Source: Cytobacillus firmus
GTDB taxonomy: Bacteria > Bacillota > Bacilli > Bacillales > Cytobacillaceae
Reading direction: 5' to 3'
DNA: 64,000 bases
Assembly (NCBI RefSeq): GCF_023657595.1
Contig: NZ_CP098323.1
Span: forward strand, 1,450,001 to 1,514,000
A program made the position numbers and the translations under genes. This document shows, one piece after another, positions 17,477 through 26,651 of this stretch. Positions within the stretch are counted from its first letter, which is position 1. Each line of letters starts with the position of its first letter. A model generated the notes under the pieces. That model was not told where the DNA came from. It ran no database searches and was given only the letters and a program-made list of their open reading frames with translations.

Positions 17477-18481
17477 TTATTCCGGCAGGAAGTCGTTTGT
17501 AAATGCTTTGCCGGCATCTAATTCTTTATCTAATAGACCATTTTCATGCATCCAGTCTGCATAGTTTTCCCAGACCTCAAGCTTTTGTTCTCCCCATCTG
17601 GCAGCATCATCCTGATAGCGCGGGGATAGCCACTCCTGGCTCTTTTTGACCAATTCGCTGTCCAGGTCAGGAGCATTCTTTAACAAGATATCAGCTGCTT
17701 CCTCGGGCTGGTCGATTGCAAATTCATATCCTTTGGCTGCAGCATTTACAAATGCTTTGACAGTTTCCGGATCATCTTCAATCATTTTTTCACTCGTAGC
17801 CAGAACAGGCGTGTAGTAATCCAGTTTTTCTGAGTAGTCTGTGAGGTAGACCATATTAATCTTTTCCCCCCGAAGCTCAGCTTCTACACCTGTCCATCCG
17901 TAATAAATCCATGCGAAGTCTATATCTCTTTTAACCGCCGTAAAAAAGTCTGCATCTCCCATGTTCACAATTGACACCTTATCAGCATCGGCATTTTCCT
18001 TCTTCATTAGGGAGTCAATTACTGATTTTTCTACAGGAGCTCCCCACCCGCCATACGTTTTTCCTTCAAAGTCTTTCGGTGATTTAATGTTTTTTTCAGC
18101 AGGGGATGCAAAACCGGATGTATTGTGCTGAATAACAGCTGCTATCGATACCAGAGGCACACCCTGAACACGTGCTTCCGTAATGCTTTCCTGATAGCTG
18201 ACACCGAAATCAGCCTTGCCTGATGCCGTCAATTGATCTGCGCCTGCTTCACCTGGCATGATAATTTCGACATCGAGCCCTTCTTCTTTAAAATAGCCTT
18301 TTTCTTTTGCCGCATATAAGCCAGTATGATTGGTATTTGGCGTCCAATCCAGTACGACAGTAACTTCCTTCAATTCTTGTTTGCTGCCTGCATCTTCATT
18401 TCCAGTCTTAGCATCCTGGCCGCTGCCGGCACAGCCGGATAGCAACAGAAGCGCAGTAATAACCGCAATACATTTTTTCAT
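17477..18481 (-). CDS. thiY: thiamine-precursor ABC transporter binding lipoprotein (ThiY-like)
   Basis: An NMT1/THI5-like periplasmic-type binding protein, 334 residues. The lipoprotein signal ends in LLLLSGC. The mature start VTVVLDWTPNTNHTGLYAAKEKGYFKEEGLDVEIIMPGEAG is the hallmark of HMP/formylaminopyrimidine binders; GKADFGVSYQESITEA follows. The ATG at 18481 is set by GGAGG upstream. It is the first gene after the TPP riboswitch and its terminator, so expression should fall when thiamine pyrophosphate is abundant. Confidence 0.9.
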   Translation of the reverse strand: MKKCIAVITALLLLSGCAGSGQDAKTGNEDAGSKQELKEVTVVLDWTPNTNHTGLYAAKEKGYFKEEGLDVEIIMPGEAGADQLTASGKADFGVSYQESITEARVQGVPLVSIAAVIQHNTSGFASPAEKNIKSPKDFEGKTYGGWGAPVEKSVIDSLMKKENADADKVSIVNMGDADFFTAVKRDIDFAWIYYGWTGVEAELRGEKINMVYLTDYSEKLDYYTPVLATSEKMIEDDPETVKAFVNAAAKGYEFAIDQPEEAADILLKNAPDLDSELVKKSQEWLSPRYQDDAARWGEQKLEVWENYADWMHENGLLDKELDAGKAFTNDFLPE

Positions 18482-18544
18482 AGAGAAACCTCCCAAAAGC
18501 TTTTATGTAATAAGGAAAGTTGATATTAGTCTGCCCTGAAAAAT

Positions 18545-18573
18545 AAAAAACGCCCCGGCATAATACCGGGACG
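18545..18573 (-). terminator. riboswitch-controlled terminator
   Basis: On the minus strand an 8-bp GC-rich stem (CGTCCCGG/CCGGGGCG) with a T-run tail lies between the TPP aptamer and thiY. It is the expected expression platform. Confidence 0.85.
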
Positions 18574-18610
18574 CATATAAAAAACATTTTATTATGTTTA
18601 AGAATATGTT

Positions 18611-18692
18611 CCCTACGCCGGTATTAGCCAGATCAGGTTCAAAGGGTCAGCATCTTAAGGATGAAGTCTCAACCGGCACACCGGTTCCCCTA
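18611..18692 (-). promoter_or_regulatory. TPP riboswitch aptamer (THI element)
   Basis: The minus strand reads with the conserved THI-box blocks: a GGGGAACC start, CTTTGAACCTGATCTGG, and CTAATACCGGCGTAGGGA at the 3' end. The aptamer senses thiamine pyrophosphate. It precedes a terminator and the thiamine-precursor uptake operon. Confidence 0.95.
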
Positions 18693-18740
18693 CATTTCTT
18701 GCTATTTAATTTTAACAGGCATGAATACTTTCCATTATTT

Positions 18741-18749
18741 ATTATAGCA
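18741..18749 (-). promoter_or_regulatory. extended -10 promoter for the riboswitch transcript
   Basis: The minus strand shows TGCTATAAT (TGn plus a perfect TATAAT), about 50 bases upstream of the aptamer. No good -35 is seen, as is common for extended -10 promoters. Confidence 0.55.
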
Positions 18750-18780
18750 GACAATATCAAAATGGACACCCTTTTGAAAG

Positions 18781-19194
18781 TTATTTCATTTCAATAGTCC
18801 GGCTCTCTTTCCAGGTTTTGAATTTCTCAATTTCACCTGTAATCTGGCTGACGGCAAAACCAAGTACTGCTGCATCATCGAGGATACCCATTCCAATTAG
18901 AAAGTCTGGAACCAGGTCGATAGGAGAGACAAAGTATAGGATGGATGCAATAATAAAGATAATTGATTTTTTGGAGATATGCCGGTAATCGCCTTTTGAC
19001 CATGCCTTAACTAAATCGATCAGCAGCTGAAACTTTTCCCATATATCACTTAACGAAGATTTGTTTTTCTCAGCTTTAAGTGTAGCCTTTTTTAGAAGTC
19101 CTTTTGTTTTTTCGGGATCATCCGCATAGCGTTGTGCCCTGGAAGAAAATTTTTTATAGCCGTCCTTATAATCTTTCGTTTCTATTTCAGGCAT
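18781..19194 (-). CDS. YkvA-like DUF1232 membrane protein
   Basis: A small protein of 137 residues with the DUF1232 signature YFVSPIDLVPDFLIGMGILDDAAVLGFAV. A hydrophobic segment IIFIIASILYFVSPIDLVP spans residues of about 80-98. The N-terminal half is charged. The ATG at 19194 has AGGAG eight bases upstream; an ATG at 19200 and a GTG at 19203 are alternatives with spacing too short. The family role is unknown. It is single and reads towards the thiamine riboswitch. Confidence 0.82.
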   Translation of the reverse strand: MPEIETKDYKDGYKKFSSRAQRYADDPEKTKGLLKKATLKAEKNKSSLSDIWEKFQLLIDLVKAWSKGDYRHISKKSIIFIIASILYFVSPIDLVPDFLIGMGILDDAAVLGFAVSQITGEIEKFKTWKESRTIEMK

Positions 19195-19341
19195 AGCCAT
19201 CACTCCTATATTGATAATTCGTAAAAACAGTTATAATCTATTATTTACCGCATACCTGACATGACATAAACATTTAACCAGGAGAAAAAAATGGAAATAC
19301 CCTTCAAACCTGTGAAAATATTTTAGTGGGAGCTGGTATTT

Positions 19342-20076
19342 ATGCTTGAGAAATGGCTGAAGGAATCAAATTATACAGTAATACTACCTGGAGCAGGTAT
19401 GTCAACTGAAAGCGGGCTGCCTGATTTCAGGTCAGCCAATAATGGTTTATGGAACGGGAAAGATCCTGGGAAAATTGCCAGTACTGAGGCATTGAATGAA
19501 AATGTGAAAGAGTTTATAGAATTTTATCGGCACCGGGTAATCGGGCTCAAGGAGTGCAGCCCTCATAAAGGCCACTATATTCTTGCTGATTGGGAAAAGA
19601 GAGGCGTTTTAAAGAGTATTATCACCCAGAATGTGGATGGATTTCATCGGCTGGCAGGGAGTGAAAATGTATCAGAGCTTCATGGGAATCTGCAGACACT
19701 CCATTGCCAGCAATGCAAAAAAGAGTTCCCGGGCGAGGGATATTTGCATGGACACGTTCAATGTAATTGCGGGGGGCTGCTTCGTCCTTCAGTAGTTCTG
19801 TTTGGGGAGATGCTGCCTGAGCAGGCTTTAGATTTTGCAGCGGAAGAATCAGAAAAGGCAGAACTATTTATTGTTCTGGGGTCATCCCTGACTGTGACAC
19901 CAGCCAATCAGTTTCCGCTGATAGCAAAACAAAACGGAGCAAAACTGGTTATTATTAATATGGAACCCACTGATTTTGACTTTTATGCTGATGAAGTGAT
20001 CCATGAGCGCAAAATTGGTGAAGTTCTCGAAGAACTTGATCGTGCCTTAGTGCAGTGGGAGAATCAGAAATTATAA
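19342..20076 (+). CDS. NAD-dependent protein deacylase (sirtuin, CobB/SrtN type)
   Basis: A 244-residue class III deacylase. NAD-binding motif GAGMSTESGLPDFRS, the TQNVDGFHR motif, the catalytic histidine in SELHGN, and four zinc-binding cysteines (CQQC and CNC, with the second pair separated by one residue) are present. VLGSSLTVTPANQ and IINMEPTDFD complete the Rossmann fold. It removes acyl groups from lysine using NAD; in Bacillus a known target is acetyl-CoA synthetase. The C-x-C spacing of the second zinc pair is shorter than the usual C-x2-C or longer, but occurs in some sirtuins. Confidence 0.92.
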   Translation: MLEKWLKESNYTVILPGAGMSTESGLPDFRSANNGLWNGKDPGKIASTEALNENVKEFIEFYRHRVIGLKECSPHKGHYILADWEKRGVLKSIITQNVDGFHRLAGSENVSELHGNLQTLHCQQCKKEFPGEGYLHGHVQCNCGGLLRPSVVLFGEMLPEQALDFAAEESEKAELFIVLGSSLTVTPANQFPLIAKQNGAKLVIINMEPTDFDFYADEVIHERKIGEVLEELDRALVQWENQKL

Positions 20077-20167
20077 AAACTATGATTTTTTGAGCCAATC
20101 CCCTATAATGGACAATGAACATGATTACTGCTGTTTCAAGCGATATGATATATAAGGAGTGTTCAGC

Positions 20168-20341
20168 ATGTTATCAAACATCGGTATTCCAGGCTTAATT
20201 CTCATCCTGGTTCTTGCTCTTATTATTTTTGGTCCTAAAAAACTTCCTGAAATAGGGAGAGCATTCGGGGAGACCTTAAAAGAATTTAAGAAATCTACCC
20301 GTGATCTCACTAAAGATGATGATGATGATAAAAGAAAATAG
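20168..20341 (+). CDS. tatA: twin-arginine translocase subunit TatA
   Basis: A 57-residue Sec-independent translocase pore subunit. It has one N-terminal membrane helix ([15 protein letters not shown]), the invariant [22 protein letters not shown] hinge and amphipathic helix, and a charged tail of five aspartates. The ATG at 20168 follows AAGGAG at 8 bases; the GTG at 20159 lies inside that site. No tatC is adjacent, so the matching TatC is encoded elsewhere. Confidence 0.93.
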   Translation: MLSNIGIPGLILILVLALIIFGPKKLPEIGRAFGETLKEFKKSTRDLTKDDDDDKRK

Positions 20342-20355
20342 CCTAATGGTTTAGA

Positions 20356-20395
20356 AACCGGCTTTGCAGACGATTAGTCTTCGAAGCCGGTTTTT
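20356..20395 (+). terminator. terminator after tatA
   Basis: The stem AACCGGCTT/AAGCCGGTT encloses a 19-base loop and is followed by a T-run. It separates tatA from the structured element downstream. Confidence 0.8.
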
Positions 20396-20410
20396 CTATT
20401 TTATCGCAGT

Positions 20411-20665
20411 CTAACGGGCAGTAAGACTCCCACTTCAAGACTCAGAGGAACCAAAGGAGGATAAGTGGGGGTCAAACTGCCCGTAAAGGCCCGATTGGTG
20501 AGATACAGTGAAACTTGCCGACGCGCAAGCAGAGGCTTAGTTGAACCAATCGGGTTCGTAGTGTCGATTGATCGAAGCGCTAGCGGAGATCTTAGCGACA
20601 CTAGAACGCGACTAACAATCAGTGGGGGATAAGGAAAACCCCCACTGATTGAAGTTTCACTTTAT
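20411..20665 (+). ncRNA. large structured noncoding element with long-range pairing
   Basis: About 250 bases with no credible reading frame but four strong helices in order. P1: ACGGGCAG 20414-20421 with 20477-20484, continued by an 11-bp stem 20425-20435 with 20463-20473. P2: CCCGATTGGT 20490-20499 with 20545-20554. P3: TAGTGTCG 20559-20566 with 20596-20603. P4: 13 bp, 20616-20628 with 20639-20651. The 3' tail AAGTTTCACT (20652-20661) is complementary over 10 bases to AGTGAAACTT (20507-20516) inside the P2 loop, a pseudoknot-type contact. One P1 pair is T-G, which is stable only if the plus strand is the RNA. It could be an independent RNA or the RNA end of a lost IS605/TnpB-type element; not confirmed. 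Confidence 0.65.
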
Positions 20666-20716
20666 GGCTTTCGAACCGAGTGAAAGGGTATAGAAAAGAA
20701 GGAAAAGAAAAAAAAG

Positions 20717-20745
20717 TTGACTAACATGTATATACAAGATAAAAT
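20717..20745 (+). promoter_or_regulatory. sigma-A promoter of the trehalose operon
   Basis: TTGACT and TAAAAT lie 17 bases apart. A TreR-like box lies inside the spacer and a cre-like site overlaps the -10. Confidence 0.75.
20725..20738 (+). promoter_or_regulatory. TreR operator 1
   Basis: CATGTATATACAAG, close to the TreR consensus TTGTATATACAA, lies between the -35 and -10 hexamers. Bound repressor would block RNA polymerase. An identical 14-base copy lies at 20762. Confidence 0.75.
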
Positions 20746-20758
20746 GAAAGCGTAAACA
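20744..20758 (+). promoter_or_regulatory. cre site (CcpA)
   Basis: ATGAAAGCGTAAACA fits the relaxed Bacillus cre consensus WTGNAANCGNWNNCW at every fixed position. It lies just at and after the -10, a repressing position for CcpA. Confidence 0.65.
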
Positions 20759-20761
20759 GTT

Positions 20762-20775
20762 CATGTATATACAAG
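20762..20775 (+). promoter_or_regulatory. TreR operator 2
   Basis: The second copy of CATGTATATACAAG lies 37 bases downstream of the first, spaced for cooperative or looping repression. Confidence 0.72.
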
Positions 20776-20882
20776 TTAGTTTGTGTGTAATGGATAGATG
20801 TATAAAAATCGAGAACGATAATAAGAACCTTATAACTGTTTTTTTCTTTAATATGAAAACGGTAACAGGAGGAGAGTGTAGA

Positions 20883-22286
20883 ATGGCCACAAATAAAGAG
20901 TCAGCAGAGCAAATCGTAGAAGCTATCGGGGGCAGGGATAATATCGCTGCGGCCACTCATTGTGTAACAAGGCTGCGTTTTGCATTAAAAGATGAAGGAA
21001 AAGTCAATAAAGAAAAGCTCGAAGATATTGATATTGTAAAAGGTTCATTTTCTACCAATGGACAATTCCAGGTTGTAATTGGACAAGGCCTCGTTGATAA
21101 AGTATATAAAGAAATGACAGATGCAACCGGTATTGGCGAATCGTCAAAAGAAGAAACCAAAAGTGCAGCTGCCGAAAACTTAAATCCTCTGCAGCGTGGA
21201 ATTAAAACACTGGCTGATATTTTTATTCCAATCCTCCCGGCTATCGTAACAGCTGGTTTGCTGATGGGAATCAACAACATTATGACAGCGCCGGATATTT
21301 TCTTCGATGATAAGTCGTTTGTTGAAGTTTATACAAACTGGGCTGATCTGGCGAGCATCATTAACCTGATTGCCAATACTGCTTTCGTATTTCTTCCAGG
21401 CCTGATTGGATGGAGTGCTGTAAACCGGTTTGGCGGCAGTCCGCTTCTTGGTATGGTACTTGGTTTGATGCTGGTGCACCCGGATCTTTTAAATGCATGG
21501 GGCTATGGTGCAGCAGAGGAAGTTCCGAAGTGGAATTTATTTGGTTTTGAAATTGAAAAAGTAGGTTACCAGGGCCAGGTGTTGCCTGTATTATTTGCTT
21601 CATATGTGTTGGCTAAGATAGAAGTATTTCTGCGAAAAAGAATTCCTGATGCGTTTCAGCTTCTGACTGTCGCGCCAATCGCTTTGCTTATTACTGGATT
21701 TCTTTCTTTTATTGCCATCGGACCAATTACATTCACGATCGGCAGCTGGATTACAAATGGAGTTGTCGGAATCTTTGATGCTGTTCCGGCCCTTGGAGGT
21801 TTGATTTACGGAGGATTATATGCACCTCTTGTTATCACTGGCATGCATCATACATTCCTGGCAGTCGATCTTCAGCTAATCGGCAGCATTGGCGGCACGT
21901 TTTTGTGGCCGATGGTGGCACTATCCAATATTGCACAGGGTTCAGCCGCTTTTGCCATGATGCTGTTAAGCAAAGGGAACGAAAAGCTGAAAGGGCTTGC
22001 GCTCACTTCTTCCATTTCAGCGTGGCTGGGTGTAACGGAACCGGCGATGTTTGGGGTTAACCTTCGATTTAAGTATCCGTTCTTTGCAGCGATTATTGGA
22101 TCAGCTGCAGCAGGCATTTTCATCACTATTAATGGAGTTAAGGCACCGTCAATTGGAGTAGGCGGCTTGCCGGCATTCTTCTCCATCTTTGCGGAAAACT
22201 GGGGTGCTTTCTTTATTGGAATGGGAATAGCACTTGTAGTTCCGTTTGTATTAACTCTAGCTTTCTCGAAATTTAAAAAAGCCTAA
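20883..22286 (+). CDS. treP: PTS trehalose-specific EIIBC
   Basis: Imports trehalose with phosphorylation to trehalose 6-phosphate. The 467 residues hold an EIIB domain first (active-site cysteine in AATHCVTRLRFALKDE, then VKGSFSTNGQFQVVIGQG), and after a short linker the EIIC domain with about ten membrane segments, including GLIYGGLYAPLVITGMHHTF and LGVTEPAMFGVNLR. The ATG at 20883 follows AGGAGGAG. The sequence agrees closely with B. subtilis TreP as I recall it. There is no EIIA domain, as usual for TreP. Downstream come two GH13 genes. The promoter has two TreR boxes and a cre site, but no treR gene follows within the window. Confidence 0.93.
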   Translation: MATNKESAEQIVEAIGGRDNIAAATHCVTRLRFALKDEGKVNKEKLEDIDIVKGSFSTNGQFQVVIGQGLVDKVYKEMTDATGIGESSKEETKSAAAENLNPLQRGIKTLADIFIPILPAIVTAGLLMGINNIMTAPDIFFDDKSFVEVYTNWADLASIINLIANTAFVFLPGLIGWSAVNRFGGSPLLGMVLGLMLVHPDLLNAWGYGAAEEVPKWNLFGFEIEKVGYQGQVLPVLFASYVLAKIEVFLRKRIPDAFQLLTVAPIALLITGFLSFIAIGPITFTIGSWITNGVVGIFDAVPALGGLIYGGLYAPLVITGMHHTFLAVDLQLIGSIGGTFLWPMVALSNIAQGSAAFAMMLLSKGNEKLKGLALTSSISAWLGVTEPAMFGVNLRFKYPFFAAIIGSAAAGIFITINGVKAPSIGVGGLPAFFSIFAENWGAFFIGMGIALVVPFVLTLAFSKFKKA

Positions 22287-22297
22287 ATAAAATGATT

Positions 22298-22329
22298 GAT
22301 GCCATGGAGTTCTATGATTCCATGGTATC
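22298..22329 (+). terminator. intra-operon hairpin after treP
   Basis: An 11-bp stem (GATGCCATGGA/TCCATGGTATC, one wobble) is followed by GCCATTTTTAG. It may lower read-through into the following gene or protect the treP message. Confidence 0.55.
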
Positions 22330-22376
22330 GCCATTTTTAGGCTTGCTCAATATTTTATTATACCGGAGGTTTCATT

Positions 22377-24053
22377 ATGAAGAAGCAATGGTGGAAAGAG
22401 AGTGTAGTTTACCAAATCTACCCTCGAAGCTTCATGGACAGCAATGGAGATGGAATAGGAGATCTACAGGGAATTATCTCAAGGCTTGATTACTTGAAAG
22501 AGCTTGGAATTGATGTGGTCTGGCTTTCTCCAGTTTATAAATCACCAAATGATGATAATGGCTATGATATCAGTGATTATCAGGATATTATGCGTGAGTT
22601 TGGTACTATGAAGGATTGGGAACAGCTTCTTGGAGAGCTGCATAAAAGAGACATCAAACTCATTATGGATCTGGTGGTGAACCATAGTTCAGACGAGCAT
22701 ATCTGGTTTTCAGAAGCAAGGAAATCGAAAGATAATCCATACAGGGACTACTATATATGGTGTGAAGGAAAGAATGGAAAGGAGCCGAATAACTGGGGCA
22801 GTAATTTCGGGGGATCTGCCTGGGAGTTTGACGAAAGTACAGGAGAATATTATTTGCATCTGTTTTCAAAAAAGCAACCTGATTTAAACTGGGAGAATCC
22901 GAAACTGAGAAAAGAAATATACGACATGATGACCTGGTGGCTTGAAAAAGGGATTGACGGGTTCAGAATGGATGTAGTCAACTTTATCTCCAAAGTGGAG
23001 GGTCTGCCTGATGATGAACCAAAGCCCGGTAAGAAATATGCTTCTGGAAGCAAGTATTATCGAAACGGCCCGAAAATTCATGAATACCTGCAGGAGATGA
23101 ATGAAAAGGCGTTATCGAAGTATGATGTGATGACTGTCGGCGAAATGCCGGGTGTAAATCCGGAGTGGGCTCGGCAGTATACGGGGGAATCACGCAATGA
23201 GCTGAATATGGTCTTCCAATTTGAACATGTTAGCCTCGATAACGGGCCAAATGGCAAATGGGACCTCAAACCCCTCGATCTATTTGACTTAAAAACAAAT
23301 CTGACCAAATGGCAAAATGAACTGGATGAGGTTGGCTGGAACAGCCTTTACTTTAATAATCATGATCAGCCGCGCTCTGTTTCCAGATTCGGGAATGATG
23401 GAGAGTATTGGGATAAGTCAGCAAAGATGCTGGCAACATTGCTGCATATGATGAAGGGAACTCCATATATTTATCAGGGCGAAGAAATAGGAATGACGAA
23501 TGTCCGTTACTCAAGCATTGATGAATACAGAGATATAGAAACACTTAACTTTTACAAAGAAGCCCTTAACGATGGCTGGACAGAGGAAAAGGCACTGAAG
23601 GCCATCTATGCAAAAGGGCGTGACAATGCAAGAACGCCAATGCAATGGAATTCTTCCAGGCACGGAGGATTTACGAAAGGAACCCCATGGATAAAAGTGA
23701 ATCCTAACTATAAAGACATTAATATCGAAAAGGCCATTGAAAACCCTGACTCTGTCTTTCATTATTATAAAAAGCTTATTGAACTTAGGAAGAAAAATGA
23801 AATTATTATTTACGGAAAATATAACCTTATACTTGATCATCATTCTGAAGTCTACGCCTATACAAGAACACTGGGCAATCAGACTCTTCTTGTCATGTGC
23901 AACTTCTATGGCGGAAACACTGAAGCAGAACTCCCTGCAAAGCTCCAGGGGGAAAAATTCGAACTGCTGATTGGGAATTATAAAGATATACAAATCAGCA
24001 GAACAATTAAACTTCGTCCATACGAAACTCAGGTGCTTCTCTTTAACGGTTAA
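22377..24053 (+). CDS. GH13 alpha-glucosidase, oligo-1,6-glucosidase type
   Basis: A cytoplasmic GH13 hydrolase of 558 residues. The catalytic triad is in GFRMDVVNFIS (nucleophile Asp), VGEMPGV (Glu) and NNHDQPRS (Asp); VVNHSS and NGYDISDYQ are the other GH13 blocks. The DVV sequence after the nucleophile is typical of alpha-1,6/1,4 glucosidases. It resembles oligo-1,6-glucosidase (MalL) more than TreA. ACCGGAGG sets the ATG. Its place in the tre operon between treP and a frameshifted treA suggests it may process imported alpha-glucosides; whether it can cleave trehalose 6-phosphate is unknown. Confidence 0.85.
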   Translation: MKKQWWKESVVYQIYPRSFMDSNGDGIGDLQGIISRLDYLKELGIDVVWLSPVYKSPNDDNGYDISDYQDIMREFGTMKDWEQLLGELHKRDIKLIMDLVVNHSSDEHIWFSEARKSKDNPYRDYYIWCEGKNGKEPNNWGSNFGGSAWEFDESTGEYYLHLFSKKQPDLNWENPKLRKEIYDMMTWWLEKGIDGFRMDVVNFISKVEGLPDDEPKPGKKYASGSKYYRNGPKIHEYLQEMNEKALSKYDVMTVGEMPGVNPEWARQYTGESRNELNMVFQFEHVSLDNGPNGKWDLKPLDLFDLKTNLTKWQNELDEVGWNSLYFNNHDQPRSVSRFGNDGEYWDKSAKMLATLLHMMKGTPYIYQGEEIGMTNVRYSSIDEYRDIETLNFYKEALNDGWTEEKALKAIYAKGRDNARTPMQWNSSRHGGFTKGTPWIKVNPNYKDINIEKAIENPDSVFHYYKKLIELRKKNEIIIYGKYNLILDHHSEVYAYTRTLGNQTLLVMCNFYGGNTEAELPAKLQGEKFELLIGNYKDIQISRTIKLRPYETQVLLFNG

Positions 24054-24099
24054 AATGTGAGTTTTGTAAAACGCTACCCATATTTAAATACTTTACTGA

Positions 24100-24289
24100 G
24101 TTGATAGGAGCGGAAGGCGCGAGATCCTCGAAAATGCTGTCGCATTTTCTTTGTGCGGTGCACATCCTAAGGAGCTTATCCAGTGTCCTGCGGGAGCAGC
24201 GGGACAGGTGAGATCCCGCAGACGCAAAGCGTCGAGGAGGCTCACCGCCCGCCCCGCGGGTTTGCTGAGTGCCTGAAGCGGAAATCAAC
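24100..24289 (+). repeat. Bacillus-type intergenic repeat, copy A (with insertion)
   Basis: A GC-rich block bounded by GTTGAT and ATCAAC. It shares with copy B (26164-26294, opposite orientation) the series GGAAGGCGCGA, GGACAGGTGAGA, CCGCAG, CGAGGAGGCTCA and GCGGAAATCAAC-like end. Copy A has about 60 extra bases between GGCGCGAGA and TCCTGCGGGAG. No reading frame of note. It fills most of the 323 bases between the two GH13 genes. Confidence 0.8.
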
Positions 24290-24376
24290 GGTCAGAATTG
24301 CAAGCATGTGTGCTTAATTTATATGCCAACAGCTTCTAAAAAAACATCTAAAAATACTTAAACAGGGTGATTCTAA

Positions 24377-26066
<1,690 letters not shown>

Positions 26067-26073
26067 AAAAATC

Positions 26074-26131
26074 CTCCCGGTATACGGGAGGGTTCAGACT
26101 GTGGACAAACTCGATGAAAAACGAGCTTGTC
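26074..26131 (+). terminator. terminators after treA
   Basis: CTCCCG/CGGGAG with a TATA loop comes first, then a second hairpin GACAAACTCG/CGAGCTTGTC (26104-26131) with a run of T residues after it. The first hairpin is repeated word for word at 26612. Confidence 0.75.
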
Positions 26132-26163
26132 TGCAGTTTTTTTATTTAGCGTGTAATCGAGGC

Positions 26164-26294
26164 TGTTGATTTCCGTTCCAGGCGCTTCGCTTTCCTGCGG
26201 GCCGGCGCTGAGCCTCCTCGGCGCGTTCGCGCCTGCGGGGTCTCACCTGTCCAGCACTCCCGCGGGAGTCTTCGCGCCTTCCACTCCAATCAAC
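26164..26294 (-). repeat. Bacillus-type intergenic repeat, copy B
   Basis: Reverse complement of the same family as 24100-24289, bounded by the same GTTGAT/ATCAAC ends and about 131 bp long, without the extra block of copy A. The two copies flank treA in inverted orientation. Confidence 0.8.
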
Positions 26295-26360
26295 AGGCTT
26301 TCTGAATTTTGTATCGCATGTTCTCCAAGTCTTGATAGAATAGGAATATCAATTGCTTGA

Positions 26361-26507
26361 GGTAAGAAGATGCTTTCAAAGCATGTCATGCGCTGGACAG
26401 CCCTGAGAGGGCTTAAAAAATTGTCGGCACAGGCGATGCTTACTTTCGCTACCATCAATTTAAAAAAGATGGCCAGCTGGACATGGACGGAGCCTAAAAT
26501 GGTCTAG
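26361..26507 (+). pseudogene. IS1182-type transposase C-terminal remnant
   Basis: An open stretch of 48 codons encodes MRWTALRGLKKLSAQAML, then TFATINLKKMASWTW, and stops. This is the characteristic C-terminal end of IS1182-family DDE transposases (RLRGL-K-QA-LTFAA-NLKKL-W). An in-frame stop lies just upstream and nothing of the catalytic core remains. It lies directly after repeat copy B. Confidence 0.75.
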
Positions 26508-26557
26508 AAGGAAGCCAGAGGAAAATCGGTATATAAAGGAAAATGAGTGAAAATCAC

Positions 26558-26595
26558 AAAAGGGCTTCGGAATGAGACCATTCCGAAGCCCTTTT
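26558..26595. terminator. strong bidirectional terminator
   Basis: A 16-bp perfect stem, AAAAGGGCTTCGGAAT / ATTCCGAAGCCCTTTT, lies between the tre region and the convergent nupC gene. Confidence 0.85.
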
Positions 26596-26611
26596 GTCGA
26601 CAAACTGAATT

Positions 26612-26633
26612 CTCCCGGTATACGGGAGGGTTT
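26612..26633. terminator. duplicate of the treA terminator hairpin
   Basis: CTCCCGGTATACGGGAGGGT is identical to 26074-26093, 538 bp away in the same orientation. It lies just past the 3' end of nupC and may serve as its terminator on the minus strand. Confidence 0.65.
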
Positions 26634-26651
26634 TCAATATTCCATAGGTCA

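Noticed and set aside
20401..20601. 66-codon open frame on the minus strand in the structured element
   Set aside because: It follows the paired arms of the helices; no ribosome binding site, no protein-like pattern.
24100..24289. CRISPR or tRNA-like array in the GC-rich repeat
   Set aside because: Only one unit per site, no regular spacer, no tRNA fold; the match to copy B identifies a dispersed repeat.
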